From CAWUIO01 sp963922455 (lineage in GTDB: Bacteria; Bacteroidota; Bacteroidia; Cytophagales; Microscillaceae): 64,000 nucleotides of DNA. A program made the position numbers and the translations under genes. Below, piece after piece: positions 26,468 to 36,286 of the stretch. Below the pieces are notes generated by a model, which was given only the letters and a program-made list of their open reading frames with translations, did not search any database and was not told where the DNA came from. The stretch spans positions 7,170 through 71,169 of the forward strand of contig CAWUIO010000018.1 of the NCBI GenBank assembly GCA_963922455.1. The letters run 5' to 3'. The number at the start of each line of letters is the position of its first letter. Within the stretch, counting starts at the first letter, position 1.

Positions 26468-28138
26468 TTATTCCTGAGCTAATTCCGAATTTTTAATATC
26501 CACTTTCTCGAGACGAAGTGTGTTCATGGGGTCAGCTTCCAATCCTACTACATACGGTTGGGTTAATTGAATAACCTCATCATAGTATAAAACAATGACA
26601 GGAGCAAAATCCATCACAATCTGATCCATTTTGTAATAATCCTCATATTGGGTAAAGAGGTTATCGGTCTCGTGTGCTTCCTCGAATAAACGGTCAAACT
26701 CGTCATTGGTAAAATGCGTCTTGTTTGGCCCATCAGGAGCAAAGTTTTGACTGTAAAACATCGCCAGATAGTTTTCTGCATCTGGGTAATCTCCCAGCCA
26801 AGATCCCCGGAAAAGGTTGACCCTTCCATTATCCACCAAATCTTTATGGGTTGAAAACTGATTGGTTTCTATTTCCACATTGATTCCGATGGCTTTCCAA
26901 TCATTTTGTAAAAACTCAGCAATTTCTTTGTCTGATTGGTAGGTATTCAGTTTTAAGCTGGGCAAACCATTTCCTTCTGGAAAACCGGCTTCGCGAAGCA
27001 ACTCTTGGGCTTTGGCTTGATTGTAGGAATATCCTTTTACCCGGGTCGAATCAAAAGAGGGAAGGGCAATGGGCACCACTCCATAATCACCGGGGGTTCC
27101 TAAGCCATTCCGGATAAAGGATACCAAGCTCTGACGGTTAACCGCATAGCTCATGGCTTGGCGGAGTTTTGTATTCTTAAAAGGGCTGTCCGAAGCTGCA
27201 TCTACATTAAAACCGACATACTCGGTATTTAAGTAATGCATCTTTTGTACGCTAAATTTATCCCGGATACTTTCTTTAATTTCCCCGCTTTTTTCTAAAA
27301 TCTTGTCTCGGGAGCTTTGGGCCAAGTTTGGCAACCACTCAAGGTCTCCTTCGTAAAAAGTGAGAAATTCCTGGTTACGATCTTGCTTGAATGTAACTTG
27401 TACGCGGTCCAAGTAGGGTAGTAATTGATTCAAAGTATCACTTTTCCAGTAATGCTCATTACGAGTGAGTAATAGGCTCTCATTTTGCACCCAATTCACA
27501 AATTGAAAAGGTCCGGTTCCCACCGGATTGGCGTCAAAGTCTTCTCCATACGTATCCAAAGCTTCCTTAGGAACTACAAAACAATAAGGCATTGCCAGTA
27601 TCTGCAAAAAGGCAGGGAAGCGACGGTTCAAATAAATTCGGAAGCGATAATCATCCAAAGTGGCAAAACAGGTGTCCGATGGATTCCCGTCGGGTCCTAG
27701 AAGTACCTTGTCATTAAATATCCAAGACCCATTACCTGAGTTCAAGATCCTTTTGAAGGAATAGACAAAGTCGCTGGCTTTCACTTCACGTCCTCGGCCC
27801 CCTTCAAAGCATTTATTATCGTGAAAACGGATACCTTCCCGAATGGTGAAAGTATACACTTTTCCGTCATCAGATACATCCCACTCTTGGGCCAGCTCAG
27901 GGTGAACGTAGAGGTCTTTAGTGAAGTTAAATAGTCCATTATACAATTGAGTAGTTGCCCAGATGTTTGAGCGTAGTCCGGCTTTGGCCGGATCGAGTGA
28001 AGTTAGCCCACCGGTTTGGTTATAGCGAAAAATCTTCAATTCATCATCAGTACCCGTGGAGTTTTCAGAATTACTGGGACCACAGGCATAGACTAGAAGT
28101 AATACCGGTACAAGTATGAGGCATAGTTGTCTTATCAT
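26468..28138 (-). CDS. ABC transporter substrate-binding lipoprotein, family 5 (peptide/oligopeptide)
   Basis: A 556-residue lipoprotein of the DppA/OppA family. The lipobox is LLLVYACGPSNS (Cys near residue 19). The family signature region is ELAQEWDVSDDGKVYTFTIR followed by GIRFHDN. VGTGPFQFVNW and the C-terminal LFRGSWLGDYPDAENYLAMF are also typical. It binds peptides or similar ligands at the membrane surface. No permease or ATPase genes adjoin it, so the rest of the transporter is encoded elsewhere. Single gene with its own terminator. Confidence 0.93.
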   Translation of the reverse strand: MIRQLCLILVPVLLLVYACGPSNSENSTGTDDELKIFRYNQTGGLTSLDPAKAGLRSNIWATTQLYNGLFNFTKDLYVHPELAQEWDVSDDGKVYTFTIREGIRFHDNKCFEGGRGREVKASDFVYSFKRILNSGNGSWIFNDKVLLGPDGNPSDTCFATLDDYRFRIYLNRRFPAFLQILAMPYCFVVPKEALDTYGEDFDANPVGTGPFQFVNWVQNESLLLTRNEHYWKSDTLNQLLPYLDRVQVTFKQDRNQEFLTFYEGDLEWLPNLAQSSRDKILEKSGEIKESIRDKFSVQKMHYLNTEYVGFNVDAASDSPFKNTKLRQAMSYAVNRQSLVSFIRNGLGTPGDYGVVPIALPSFDSTRVKGYSYNQAKAQELLREAGFPEGNGLPSLKLNTYQSDKEIAEFLQNDWKAIGINVEIETNQFSTHKDLVDNGRVNLFRGSWLGDYPDAENYLAMFYSQNFAPDGPNKTHFTNDEFDRLFEEAHETDNLFTQYEDYYKMDQIVMDFAPVIVLYYDEVIQLTQPYVVGLEADPMNTLRLEKVDIKNSELAQE

Positions 28139-28335
28139 AGTAGGATTGCGGATTTGAGTGAAATTGTGATATACCTAGGCTCACAAAATGTTCATAAATA
28201 TTGACTAAAATTTATATACAAGCAAATAAATAGGTGATAAAATTATGCCAAATAATTTAGATAGGGAACTTTTAATAAGAGATAAATCTTGCATATTTGT
28301 GATAATATTTCAATTTATCTTAAAAGGTAACTACC

Positions 28336-28902
28336 TTGAAGCATCCTAAAAAATCAATCATTTTTAGCCTTCTCCTCATCCTGGGCTTTTCTCAACTCAA
28401 AGCTCAATCCGATACGATTAGATTAGAGCTAGATAGTTTGGAAAATCCCTACACCCCCGATTATTCTCCTAGTAGGGCGGCTTTATACTCCGCTATCTTT
28501 CCTGGCATGGGACAGGTTTATAACCGAAAGTACTGGAAATTACCAATAATTTATGGATTAGCGGGTACTTTGGGATATTTTGTTTCATTTAATAACACCC
28601 GCTATGTACAGTTTCGCAATTCTTTTTTGGCAAAAAGCGGCCTATTACCCCCTGAGAGGGATGTTTTTCCTTCTCTTACCATAGACCTGGCTCGGAATAA
28701 TCAGGATGCAGCCAAGAGAGATAGAGATCTATTGATTATCTTATCGGTAGTATTGTATGGCCTCAATGTGGTAGATGCGATCGTCGATGCCCATTTCAAA
28801 ACCTTCGATTTGAGCGATGAGTTGACTTTGACAACTAAGCCCCATTTCAGCACATTTCAAGCTAGTATTATCCCAAGTTTTTCCGTAACTTTAACTTTTT
28901 AG
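28336..28902 (+). CDS. DUF5683 domain protein, exported
   Basis: A 188-residue exported protein of the Bacteroidota-specific DUF5683 family. The signature is AALYSAIFPGMGQVYNRKYW followed by a hydrophobic stretch (IIYGLAGTLGYFVSF) and LIILSVVLYGLNVVDAIVD. The signal peptide ends near QLKAQ (residue 24). The start is TTG at 28336: no ATG exists before the signal peptide, and an AAGGTAA precedes it. Function unknown; family members sit in the envelope and often near cell-wall or cell-division genes. dapB follows 174 bp downstream. Confidence 0.85.
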   Translation: MKHPKKSIIFSLLLILGFSQLKAQSDTIRLELDSLENPYTPDYSPSRAALYSAIFPGMGQVYNRKYWKLPIIYGLAGTLGYFVSFNNTRYVQFRNSFLAKSGLLPPERDVFPSLTIDLARNNQDAAKRDRDLLIILSVVLYGLNVVDAIVDAHFKTFDLSDELTLTTKPHFSTFQASIIPSFSVTLTF

Positions 28903-29076
28903 GGAAAAAAAATGTCCTAAAATTTACCATTTAGCAAAGCTCATGGATAGTTTTTGCGTATAATCGGTATTTCTACGGTCACGTATACTTCTATTTTTAT
29001 GATAGTAAAATCGTAATGTATACGGGGCAAATATTTGTATATAAAAAGTTTGATGCCTGAAGATTAGGGAGATTTT

Positions 29077-29790
29077 ATGAAAATAGCAATTGTTGGTTAC
29101 GGTAAAATGGGCAAAACCATCGATAGGATTGCCCGAGAGTGCGGACACGAAATAAGTCAAATTATTGACCCAAAAGAAGGATCGGGCATTCAAAACGTAC
29201 AGCTCGGTTTGTCGGATGTAGCCATTGAGTTTACCCAACCCGAATCGGCCTATCAAAATATTCATTATTGCGTAAGTAATAGAATCCCTATTGTAAGTGG
29301 TACCACGGGATGGCTCGATAAAAAGGCAGAAATTGAAGCCCTTAGCCAAGAAAAACAAAGTGCCTTTTTTTATGCTTCTAATTTTAGTATAGGCGTAAAC
29401 CTATTTTTTAAACTCAATAAAACCCTGGCCCAAATGATGCAAGCCCATAGCAATTATCAAGTTTCTATGGAAGAAATACATCATACCGAAAAAAAAGATG
29501 CTCCCAGTGGCACCGCCATAACCTTAGCCGAAGGACTTATCGATGCCTACGATAGTAAAAATCATTGGGTAAATCACGAAGCCGAAAAACCGGACGAATT
29601 ATCCATTATTTCTAAACGGATTCCCCAAGTGCCTGGAACGCACTCGGTACTCTATAAATCGGCCATTGATGACATAGAAATACGTCATACCGCTCATAGC
29701 CGGGAAGGCTTTGCCAGAGGAGCCGTACTAGCCGCCGAGTGGCTTATTGGCAAGGTGGGCGTTTTTGGAATGGAAGATATGCTAGGATAG
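29077..29790 (+). CDS. dapB: 4-hydroxy-tetrahydrodipicolinate reductase
   Basis: A 237-residue NAD(P)H-dependent enzyme of lysine and diaminopimelate synthesis that reduces 4-hydroxy-tetrahydrodipicolinate. The nucleotide-binding motif is VGYGKMGKT at the N-terminus, and the catalytic block EEIHHTEKKDAPSGTA carries the proton-donor His and substrate Lys. Slightly shorter than the E. coli enzyme, as usual in Bacteroidota. It is followed after 39 bp by lepB in the same direction, likely one operon. Confidence 0.95.
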   Translation: MKIAIVGYGKMGKTIDRIARECGHEISQIIDPKEGSGIQNVQLGLSDVAIEFTQPESAYQNIHYCVSNRIPIVSGTTGWLDKKAEIEALSQEKQSAFFYASNFSIGVNLFFKLNKTLAQMMQAHSNYQVSMEEIHHTEKKDAPSGTAITLAEGLIDAYDSKNHWVNHEAEKPDELSIISKRIPQVPGTHSVLYKSAIDDIEIRHTAHSREGFARGAVLAAEWLIGKVGVFGMEDMLG

Positions 29791-29829
29791 GGCTCAAGTT
29801 GAGCCAGTCGCAAATTAAATGAAGTGCTT

Positions 29830-30918
29830 ATGGCAAGCCAAGCCACCAAATCCCGATCGCTACGTACGAAGCGTCCCCCAGTAACCCGGCGTAGGCGCCC
29901 ACCAAGAGTCAAAAGAAGATCCTTCTTCCCTTGGTTTTGGATTTTCTTGATAACGGGTGCCTTATTTTTTCTAAAATCCCTGGTTTTGGAAACGTTTTGG
30001 GTGCAAAATGCGGATATGAGCCCTAGCTTGGAGAGGGGCAGCTACGTTTGGGTGAATAAACTAAGTTATGGCCCCCGCTTGATTAGTCGTCCCTTACACA
30101 TCCCTTTCACCCGGGACCGGGTGGGAGGCAAGGCCTTCTGGTCTTATTCTGATCTTATTTCCTGGCCATATCGTCGAATTGTCACCGGGAGGCCAGCCGT
30201 ATATGATATTTTAGTCTACAATGACCCCACCGTACTGGGGATCCCGGCAGAGTTAAAACCCCCTCGGATCGGCCGTTGTATAGCTTTGCCTGGCGATACA
30301 ATAGAATTAAAAGGGGGAGAAGTGTACCGCAACAAGCGCTTGCACCCTTATCCCGTTTTGCGAAAATACCAATATACCGTACTTGCCCCCGAGCCCATTC
30401 ATCCTAAGTTTTTCGAGAAGTATCCCATAGCGTATAAAGTAAATCAGGAGATCCAGGCAAATAATTGGCAATATCAGTTATCAGGACTGCCCAATGACTT
30501 ACTGCCCTTTAAAATCCTGCGCGATATCGGAGGGGTTGAGACCATTACCCGAAATAAATTTACCCCTGAGGATACAGATTTTGCTCTTTTTCCACAACAT
30601 CAAGATGTGCCGGGCAACCGGGATTACTTTGGCCCTTTTTGGGTACCGAAGCAAGGCACCCGTATTCCGCTTAGTGAGTACAACCTGCAAGTTTATGGCA
30701 AGTTGATACGGGATTTTGAGCTTGAAGATATACCCGGAAACCTCGAGCTACGAACGGATGGCCTCTATTATCGTGGAGGGAAAATGACCTCTCATACTTT
30801 CAAACAAGATTACTACGCCCTCTCTGGCGACAATTTCCATATAGCCCAAGATACCCGGCTTTGGGGCTTTCTTCCTGAATCGCATCTGCTTGGCGAGTTG
30901 GGGGGAGTCCTATTTTAG
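29830..30918 (+). CDS. lepB: Signal peptidase I
   Basis: A 362-residue type I leader peptidase that cleaves signal peptides at the outer face of the inner membrane. A basic N-terminus (KSRSLRTKRPPVTRRRRPPR) precedes one membrane anchor (FPWFWIFLITGALFFLKSLV). The nucleophile Ser is in NADMSPSLERGSYV and the general-base Lys lies in the RCIALPGDTIELKGGEVYRN region. The C-terminal box ALSGDNFHIAQDTRLWGFLP is present. The large insert in the middle is normal for Bacteroidota. ATG at 29830 was chosen; an in-frame GTG lies two codons upstream. Confidence 0.95.
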   Translation: MASQATKSRSLRTKRPPVTRRRRPPRVKRRSFFPWFWIFLITGALFFLKSLVLETFWVQNADMSPSLERGSYVWVNKLSYGPRLISRPLHIPFTRDRVGGKAFWSYSDLISWPYRRIVTGRPAVYDILVYNDPTVLGIPAELKPPRIGRCIALPGDTIELKGGEVYRNKRLHPYPVLRKYQYTVLAPEPIHPKFFEKYPIAYKVNQEIQANNWQYQLSGLPNDLLPFKILRDIGGVETITRNKFTPEDTDFALFPQHQDVPGNRDYFGPFWVPKQGTRIPLSEYNLQVYGKLIRDFELEDIPGNLELRTDGLYYRGGKMTSHTFKQDYYALSGDNFHIAQDTRLWGFLPESHLLGELGGVLF

Positions 30919-30942
30919 CCCCCCTTTGTGCCATCTCCCTAT

Positions 30943-31075
30943 GTGGGGCTTTCCCCGCGCAAGAAAAATCAGGGCCTAGGAGCCAATTTTGTGGGCGCGG
31001 GGCCGGGCTGTCACTACTCGCTGCCTTTCCCCACAGGCCTCCACGAGCTCAAACATGCCGTTCCATCCCTAAGCC
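30943..31075 (+). repeat. Dispersed structured repeat, copy 6
   Basis: Plus-orientation copy 25 bp behind lepB. Closing helix GGCTT/AAGCC; second helix CCCCGCGC/GCGCGGGG. The core is CTGTCACTACTCGC and the right part ATGCCGTTCCATCCC, so three positions differ from the consensus. Two of the changes (T to G, G to A) are matched by changes (T to C, C to T) at the partner positions. Confidence 0.92.
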
Positions 31076-31099
31076 AAAAATGTATTAAAATCAGATTTT

Positions 31100-31756
31100 C
31101 TACCAATCAATCTCAGGGAGTCCTTTACTCAACAAAAATTCATTGGCCTGGCTGAAGTGACGACAACCGTTAAATCCTCGGGCCAAGGGAGAAGGATGCG
31201 GGGCTTTTAAGACAAAATGTTTAGCTGGATCTATAACGGCCCCTTTATTTTGGGCATATTTTCCCCAGAGCATAAAAACCACATGTTCTTTTTGGTCTGA
31301 GATAAGTTTTACCACCGCATCGGTAAAGTTTTCCCAACCCTTGCGCTGGTGACTGCCCGCCTGGCCACCCCTTACCGTTAAGGTAGCATTGAGCAGAAAA
31401 ACCCCTTGATCGGCCCATCGTTCCAAGTTGCCCGATTGTGGCATCTCTTTACCCAAATCTGTGTGGATTTCTTTAAAGATATTTTTTAAGGATGGGGGCT
31501 GTCTTACCCCATCATTGACCGAAAAGCAAAGCCCATTGGCTTGCCCGGGGCCGTGATAGGGGTCTTGCCCTAATATAACCACCCGTAAATCATCAAAGGT
31601 AGATCGGGAAAAGGCATTAAATATTAACTTACCGGGAGGGTACACGGTGTGTTGGGCATACTCTTCTTTGACAAAGGATACCAGTTTTTTAAAATAATCT
31701 TTCTCGAATTCACCTTGAAGGTGCGTTTTCCAAGAATCAGCAATCTTTACGTCCAT
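31100..31756 (-). CDS. ung: Uracil-DNA glycosylase
   Basis: A 218-residue family-1 uracil-DNA glycosylase that removes uracil from DNA. The catalytic block VVILGQDPYHGPGQANGL contains D65, and the second catalytic segment APHPSPLARGF holds the essential His. QRKGWENFTD and VVFMLWGKYAQNKGA also fit. Length and motifs are normal. It is transcribed divergently from apaG with a gap of about 146 bp and converges on structured-repeat copy 6. Confidence 0.97.
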   Translation of the reverse strand: MDVKIADSWKTHLQGEFEKDYFKKLVSFVKEEYAQHTVYPPGKLIFNAFSRSTFDDLRVVILGQDPYHGPGQANGLCFSVNDGVRQPPSLKNIFKEIHTDLGKEMPQSGNLERWADQGVFLLNATLTVRGGQAGSHQRKGWENFTDAVVKLISDQKEHVVFMLWGKYAQNKGAVIDPAKHFVLKAPHPSPLARGFNGCRHFSQANEFLLSKGLPEIDW

Positions 31757-31902
31757 AAGGTAGCTTGGGTTTGAATTTTCCAGCTTGGAAATTAAAGCAA
31801 AAGCTTAGAAATTTCAACGCTTTTGTGTATATTCCCGTTTGTTTAGGTATCATATGGAAAAAAATTAGTGATTCACATAAACTTTAAAATTGCGCTGATT
31901 TT

Positions 31903-32289
31903 ATGATTACGCAAATCACGGATGGGATAAAAATAAGCGTAGTAAGTAATTACGAATTTCAAGATTCCAACCCCAACCGAAATCATTTTGTCTATACATA
32001 TCGCATAAGCATTGAGAATTGTGGAAACCACACCGTGCAGCTTCTAAGAAGACATTGGTACATTTATGATGGTAATGGAGAAATGCACGAGGTAGAAGGT
32101 AAGGGGGTAGTGGGCCAACAACCTACCCTTGAGCCTGGAGAAGTCCATCAATACGTCTCAGGGTGTAATTTGTCTTCGGGTATTGGCAAAATGAAAGGGG
32201 TTTACCTCATGGAACGTGTACTAGATGGATATCAGTTTGATGTGGTCATTCCTGAGTTTACTTTGATGGCGTCCTTTTTGTTCAATTGA
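31903..32289 (+). CDS. apaG: ApaG (DUF525) protein
   Basis: A 128-residue single-domain ApaG protein. Typical features are the FVYTYRISIENCGNHTVQLL strand pair, RRHWYIYDGNGEMHEVEGKG, VVGQQPTLEPGE and the C-terminal FDVVIPEFTLMA. The fold is an immunoglobulin-like fibronectin-type sandwich. The exact biochemical role is unclear, although DUF525 domains bind pyrophosphate-type ligands. Its stop codon overlaps the start of the methyltransferase gene. Confidence 0.95.
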   Translation: MITQITDGIKISVVSNYEFQDSNPNRNHFVYTYRISIENCGNHTVQLLRRHWYIYDGNGEMHEVEGKGVVGQQPTLEPGEVHQYVSGCNLSSGIGKMKGVYLMERVLDGYQFDVVIPEFTLMASFLFN

Positions 32290-33080
32290 AAATTTCCAGC
32301 ATTCTTTTTTCTCTGGGGGCTTACGCTCGGTTTTTTCAGGGTTCCCACTCTATTTATTCGGTCCATTCGCCCCAGGCCTACCGGTTTTGTGAAAATGTAC
32401 TACACGACCAAAGGCAATTTTATGCTTTTGCCCAAATCAAGAAACTAAGGCGCAAACTAGAAAAAGATACTAGGCTCATTCAACGCACCGATTTTGGGGC
32501 GGGCTCCCGTAAAAATCCCAAACCGACCATTCCACTTAGAAAATTAGTCCGAAACTGCAGCATTCCTCCCCCTCAAGGGAAATTACTCTTCCGTTTGGTC
32601 AATCACTATCAACCCCAAAGCATCCTAGAATTAGGCACCTGCTTAGGAATGAGCACTAGCTATATGGCTTCCGCCAAAAAGCAGTGCCAGGTGTATAGTT
32701 TAGAGGGTGATCCTTCCTTGCTTAGCGTAGCAAAAGAAAACTTTCAACACCTAAACCTGTCCAATATCGAGCTTATTTGTGGCAATATTGATCAAACCTT
32801 ACAGCCAACCTTAGCTAAGCTCCCCACCTGGGACATGATTTTTATTGACGCCAATCATCGGTACGAGGCCTTGACGAGATATTGGGAGTATATCCGCCCC
32901 TATGTTCACGAAAATAGCCTGGTCATCCTGGATGATATTCATTGGTCCTCGGGTATGGAAAAAGCTTGGCAAGAAATTCAACACGATACAAAGGTTACTT
33001 TGAGTTTAGATCTTTTTAGACTAGGCCTATTATTTTTTAATACAGACCGACAAGTACAACACTTAAAAATCCGAGCCTAG
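32286..33080 (+). CDS. Class I SAM-dependent methyltransferase
   Basis: A 264-residue Rossmann-fold methyltransferase resembling the O-methyltransferase family. Motif I is ILELGTCLGMSTSYMA (about residues 115-130), followed by the acidic residue in VYSLEGDPSLL, and the post-motif MIFIDANHRYEALTRYWEYI is typical. It starts with TTG at 32286, whose TG is shared with the apaG stop TGA, so translation is coupled. No ATG lies early enough to preserve the N-terminus. The substrate is unknown. Confidence 0.85.
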   Translation: MKISSILFSLGAYARFFQGSHSIYSVHSPQAYRFCENVLHDQRQFYAFAQIKKLRRKLEKDTRLIQRTDFGAGSRKNPKPTIPLRKLVRNCSIPPPQGKLLFRLVNHYQPQSILELGTCLGMSTSYMASAKKQCQVYSLEGDPSLLSVAKENFQHLNLSNIELICGNIDQTLQPTLAKLPTWDMIFIDANHRYEALTRYWEYIRPYVHENSLVILDDIHWSSGMEKAWQEIQHDTKVTLSLDLFRLGLLFFNTDRQVQHLKIRA

Positions 33081-33159
33081 TCTAAAGGGCTTTTCCCTGA
33101 TTTGGAAAAAACAAAGTGTACAAACAGGAACTTAGGAGCTGTATAAACTGAATGTGTAG

Positions 33160-34062
33160 ATGTTAAAAGTTGCTTGGGCTCCCTCATATGCCCACCCCTT
33201 GCCCGAAAATCATCGCTTCCCGATGGAAAAATATGCCCTTCTTCCTGAGCAATTGCGGTATGAAGGTACTTTGAGCGAGGATAATTTTTTCACTCCTGGC
33301 CTTATGGAAGAATCCTTAATCCTGGGAATACATGAGCCAGAGTACTGGGAGAAATTAAAATACCAAAGGCTTAGCCGAAAAGAAATTCGGGCTACGGGCT
33401 TTCCCTTAAGCCCTGAGCTAGTAGCTCGGGAAATAACCATAGCTCAAGGAACCTTAAGGTGTTGCGAGTTTGCCCGGCAATTTGGCATTGCCATGAATGT
33501 GGCCGGGGGTACCCATCACGCTTTTACAGACCGGGGGGAGGGCTTCTGTTTACTCAATGATCAGGCTTTGGCTTCTCATTACCTACTTCAAAACAAGATA
33601 GCCCACCGTATTTTAATTGTAGACCTCGATGTACATCAAGGAAATGGAACCGCCCAAATCTTCCAAAATACCCCCGAGGTATTTACCTTCAGTATGCACG
33701 GAGCCAAAAACTACCCTCATCGTAAGGAAGTATCCGATTTGGATATAGGCTTGGAAGATCAAACCTCGGATAAACCATACCTAGAAAAGCTCTACGAAAC
33801 CCTGCCCGGCCTTGTCGAGTCTCATCGCCCCGATTTTGCTTTTTATCAATCGGGGGTGGATATATTGGAAACAGATAAACTGGGTAGGCTGGCCGTAAGT
33901 GCCCAAGGCTGTCGGGAAAGAGACCAATTTGTGATTGACACGTTTTACCAAAAAGGAATCCCCGTGGTGATTTGTATGGGCGGAGGTTATTCTCCCCGAA
34001 TATCAGATATTGTCAATGCCCACACTGAGACCTTCCGAATTGCTCGGGAAAGAATCATGTAA
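33160..34062 (+). CDS. Histone deacetylase-superfamily (acetylpolyamine amidohydrolase-like) enzyme
   Basis: A 300-residue zinc deacetylase of the class III/AcuC-HDAC superfamily. The charge-relay histidines are in AGGTHHAFTDRGEGFCLLND, and the zinc ligands in LIVDLDVHQGNGTAQIF and the later QSGVDILETDKLGRL. The glycine loop CMGGGYSP is intact. Bacterial members deacetylate acetylated lysines, polyamines or small molecules. Neighbours do not reveal which. It lies 79 bp after the methyltransferase in the same direction; its 3' end abuts structured-repeat copy 7. Confidence 0.92.
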   Translation: MLKVAWAPSYAHPLPENHRFPMEKYALLPEQLRYEGTLSEDNFFTPGLMEESLILGIHEPEYWEKLKYQRLSRKEIRATGFPLSPELVAREITIAQGTLRCCEFARQFGIAMNVAGGTHHAFTDRGEGFCLLNDQALASHYLLQNKIAHRILIVDLDVHQGNGTAQIFQNTPEVFTFSMHGAKNYPHRKEVSDLDIGLEDQTSDKPYLEKLYETLPGLVESHRPDFAFYQSGVDILETDKLGRLAVSAQGCRERDQFVIDTFYQKGIPVVICMGGGYSPRISDIVNAHTETFRIARERIM

Positions 34063-34097
34063 GTTGGAGGCTACCATTTCTAAAATTCCCAGCCATT

Positions 34098-34228
34098 GGC
34101 TTAGGGATAGAGCGGCATGTTTGAGCTCGTAGAGGCTTGTGGGGAGTGGCAGCGAGTAGCGAAAGCCCGACCTGCGCTTGGTAGGAAGGCACAGTAGGCT
34201 ATATTTTTGATTAGCGCAGGGAAGCCCC
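34098..34228 (-). repeat. Dispersed structured repeat, copy 7
   Basis: Minus-orientation copy located between convergent genes, 30 bp behind the minus-strand WG-repeat kinase stop. Closing helix GGCTT/AAGCC; second helix CCTGCGCT/AGCGCAGG, a compensated variant. Core CTTTCGCTACTCGC pairs with GCCGCTCTATCCC as in most copies. Confidence 0.92.
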
Positions 34229-34257
34229 AAGTTATCTCTATCGGTCAAGGCCTAGGA

Positions 34258-36177
34258 TCAAGGTGCCGCGTAAGGTTTGGCAATGGGGCCTAGCTTTTCA
34301 CCGTGTTGATTTATTTCGTAGCTAATAAGCCCTCGTGGGGTAATCTCTTGCACAGTTGCCCGGTTATGGTAAAAATTACTGGCGTATTTATATTTTAATG
34401 GAATGAGAATTTCGCCTTGGGGATTGATAAAACCGTAGCGGTCAATCAGTTTAACCCGGGCCCGGCCGTCGGAAAAGGTTCCGACTTCCTGATAACGGCC
34501 AGGAGGGACAATTTCAAACCCCTTTGTATTACAATAGCCGTTCATGCCGCCCAAGGATACTTCAATCAAGTCGTAATCTATAGGATGGACCTGGTCATAT
34601 ATCGCCGGCAGAATTTCTTTGCCCCATATATCGAGAACGCCCCATTTACCTTTTTTGCGAAAAGGGGCTTTGAAACTATGAAACTCTAAGATTTGGTCGT
34701 ACATAAAATCACAACTCACGCTTCCCATGTGATTGATGACTCCCCATTTTTCACCCAGCTTTACCCGGGCTACTCCTTCGTGAAAAGGGAGGGCTTCATC
34801 GTATTGAGGCTGGATCAACACCATTTCCTGATCTTCCAGGAAATAGCCCATTTTATTATTTTTGACATCCAATAAGCGAGATACCCCCTCTTGAGATTTG
34901 TCTAAAACTATGACCCCTTCGGGCAAAAAGCTATAATCTCTACGTCCTTTATTATCGTTAAAAATATCCTGGTAATAATTGGAGTTTTTGCTTTTATCTT
35001 CCACATGACTCATTATCGGATACTCGACGGGGAGCACGGCTTTGTAATTTAAGATACCTATCAGGAACAAAGCACTTAGCAAGGTCATGGCAAGAGTAGC
35101 CTTAAATAAAGTATTTTGAGATTTTGTATTACTCAATAAGCCCGCCGTAGGCATTACGGGGCTTTTACCCGAGAGGATATGTACCTTGGGAGAGGGTTTT
35201 TGAACCTGCAAGGGGTTTTGATACTTCTGGCCTTGAATATTAAAATTGTTAAAAGCAGTACGCCATTCTAAGGCAGATGGGCGAAGTTTTGGCTTAAAGA
35301 GACCTTGATCAAAGGTTTTGATAAAAAGTTCTTGGACTTCTGGGCTTAAGGCCCCAAAGTTTTGATGAGGGGAAGGAATGAGATCTATTTTATCGGCTTT
35401 GGAGCCAAAAGGAAATAAGCCAGCTTGTATTTTTTTCTCGAGAGAGTTTAAATCGTTTTTAGTACTGCTGGGCTTTACGCTAAAAGGATGTAGCCCCAGC
35501 AAGATTTTGTAAAAAATAATCCCTAATGAAAAACTGTCCCAACTAGGATCTAATGTATCGTAATTGGGGTTGATGTGATTGATCTCAGGCGGGCTAAATT
35601 CTTGGGTTACCTTATCTGGGCCAAACACAAAGATGTTATTTTCACTGACCGCCACCGAGTCGGTATCTAGCAAGGAAACGGTTTGGTCTAAGTTTACCTT
35701 AAAGTTATCGGGTTTTAAATCACCGTGTACATAGCGACGGTCTTGGTGCAATAAACAAATGGCACTGGCTATATGGAAGCAGATCTTCGCTCGGTGTGTT
35801 AGGTTATGTGCCTCTTGACGGGTGTATTTATGAATCCATTCGGCCGGTAGTCTATTTGAAAGTTTTAAGCTACTCAAATAGGTAAGATCATAAGGGCTTT
35901 CGGCCCGGGGCAAAAGGCAACCGGCAAAACTGTCTTTTTCAAAGAGTAAGGCTTCGGGCCAGAGGACTAAATGATTTTGCTGGGGTGGGGGATAATGAAT
36001 TAAATACTCAAGTTTAATCCGTCTTTCGGAGCTTCGTTCGCGGGGGTAAAACACCTTCGCTACCCGATTTCGCCAGCGAATGGGGCTGATCACTTCAAAA
36101 ACTTCTCCTGATCCTCCTTTGCCTAAAGGGTGGGGGGCCAGCTTCACCGGTTCTCTCTCGTGAGTATAAAGGTTCAT
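34258..36177 (-). CDS. WG-repeat transmembrane protein kinase A
   Basis: A 639-residue protein. Residues 1-310 or so form a Ser/Thr-kinase-like domain: Gly loop LGKGGSGEVFEV (18-29), likely ATP Lys in RVAKVFY (K41), catalytic loop HGDLKPDN (151-158) and a DTD (171-173) in place of DFG. A single membrane segment follows near residue 370 (ATLAMTLLSALFLIGILNY). The C-terminal third consists of about five WG (KWG-type) repeats such as RVKLGEKWGVINHMG and RVKLIDRYGFINPQG. It is the last gene of a five-gene cluster with two VWA proteins, a PP2C and a second kinase, as in TerY-P-type phosphorylation triads. Likely a membrane receptor kinase; ligand and substrate unknown. Confidence 0.85.
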   Translation of the reverse strand: MNLYTHEREPVKLAPHPLGKGGSGEVFEVISPIRWRNRVAKVFYPRERSSERRIKLEYLIHYPPPQQNHLVLWPEALLFEKDSFAGCLLPRAESPYDLTYLSSLKLSNRLPAEWIHKYTRQEAHNLTHRAKICFHIASAICLLHQDRRYVHGDLKPDNFKVNLDQTVSLLDTDSVAVSENNIFVFGPDKVTQEFSPPEINHINPNYDTLDPSWDSFSLGIIFYKILLGLHPFSVKPSSTKNDLNSLEKKIQAGLFPFGSKADKIDLIPSPHQNFGALSPEVQELFIKTFDQGLFKPKLRPSALEWRTAFNNFNIQGQKYQNPLQVQKPSPKVHILSGKSPVMPTAGLLSNTKSQNTLFKATLAMTLLSALFLIGILNYKAVLPVEYPIMSHVEDKSKNSNYYQDIFNDNKGRRDYSFLPEGVIVLDKSQEGVSRLLDVKNNKMGYFLEDQEMVLIQPQYDEALPFHEGVARVKLGEKWGVINHMGSVSCDFMYDQILEFHSFKAPFRKKGKWGVLDIWGKEILPAIYDQVHPIDYDLIEVSLGGMNGYCNTKGFEIVPPGRYQEVGTFSDGRARVKLIDRYGFINPQGEILIPLKYKYASNFYHNRATVQEITPRGLISYEINQHGEKLGPIAKPYAAP

Positions 36178-36286
36178 AACACATACTTTCTCCTGTAAGA
36201 TAAGGAAATGCTCCGGCTATCGAAAGAAATTTGAAATATAAAATTATCGAATATTCCTTGCGATGTGCTTTCCAGGTCACTTGGGC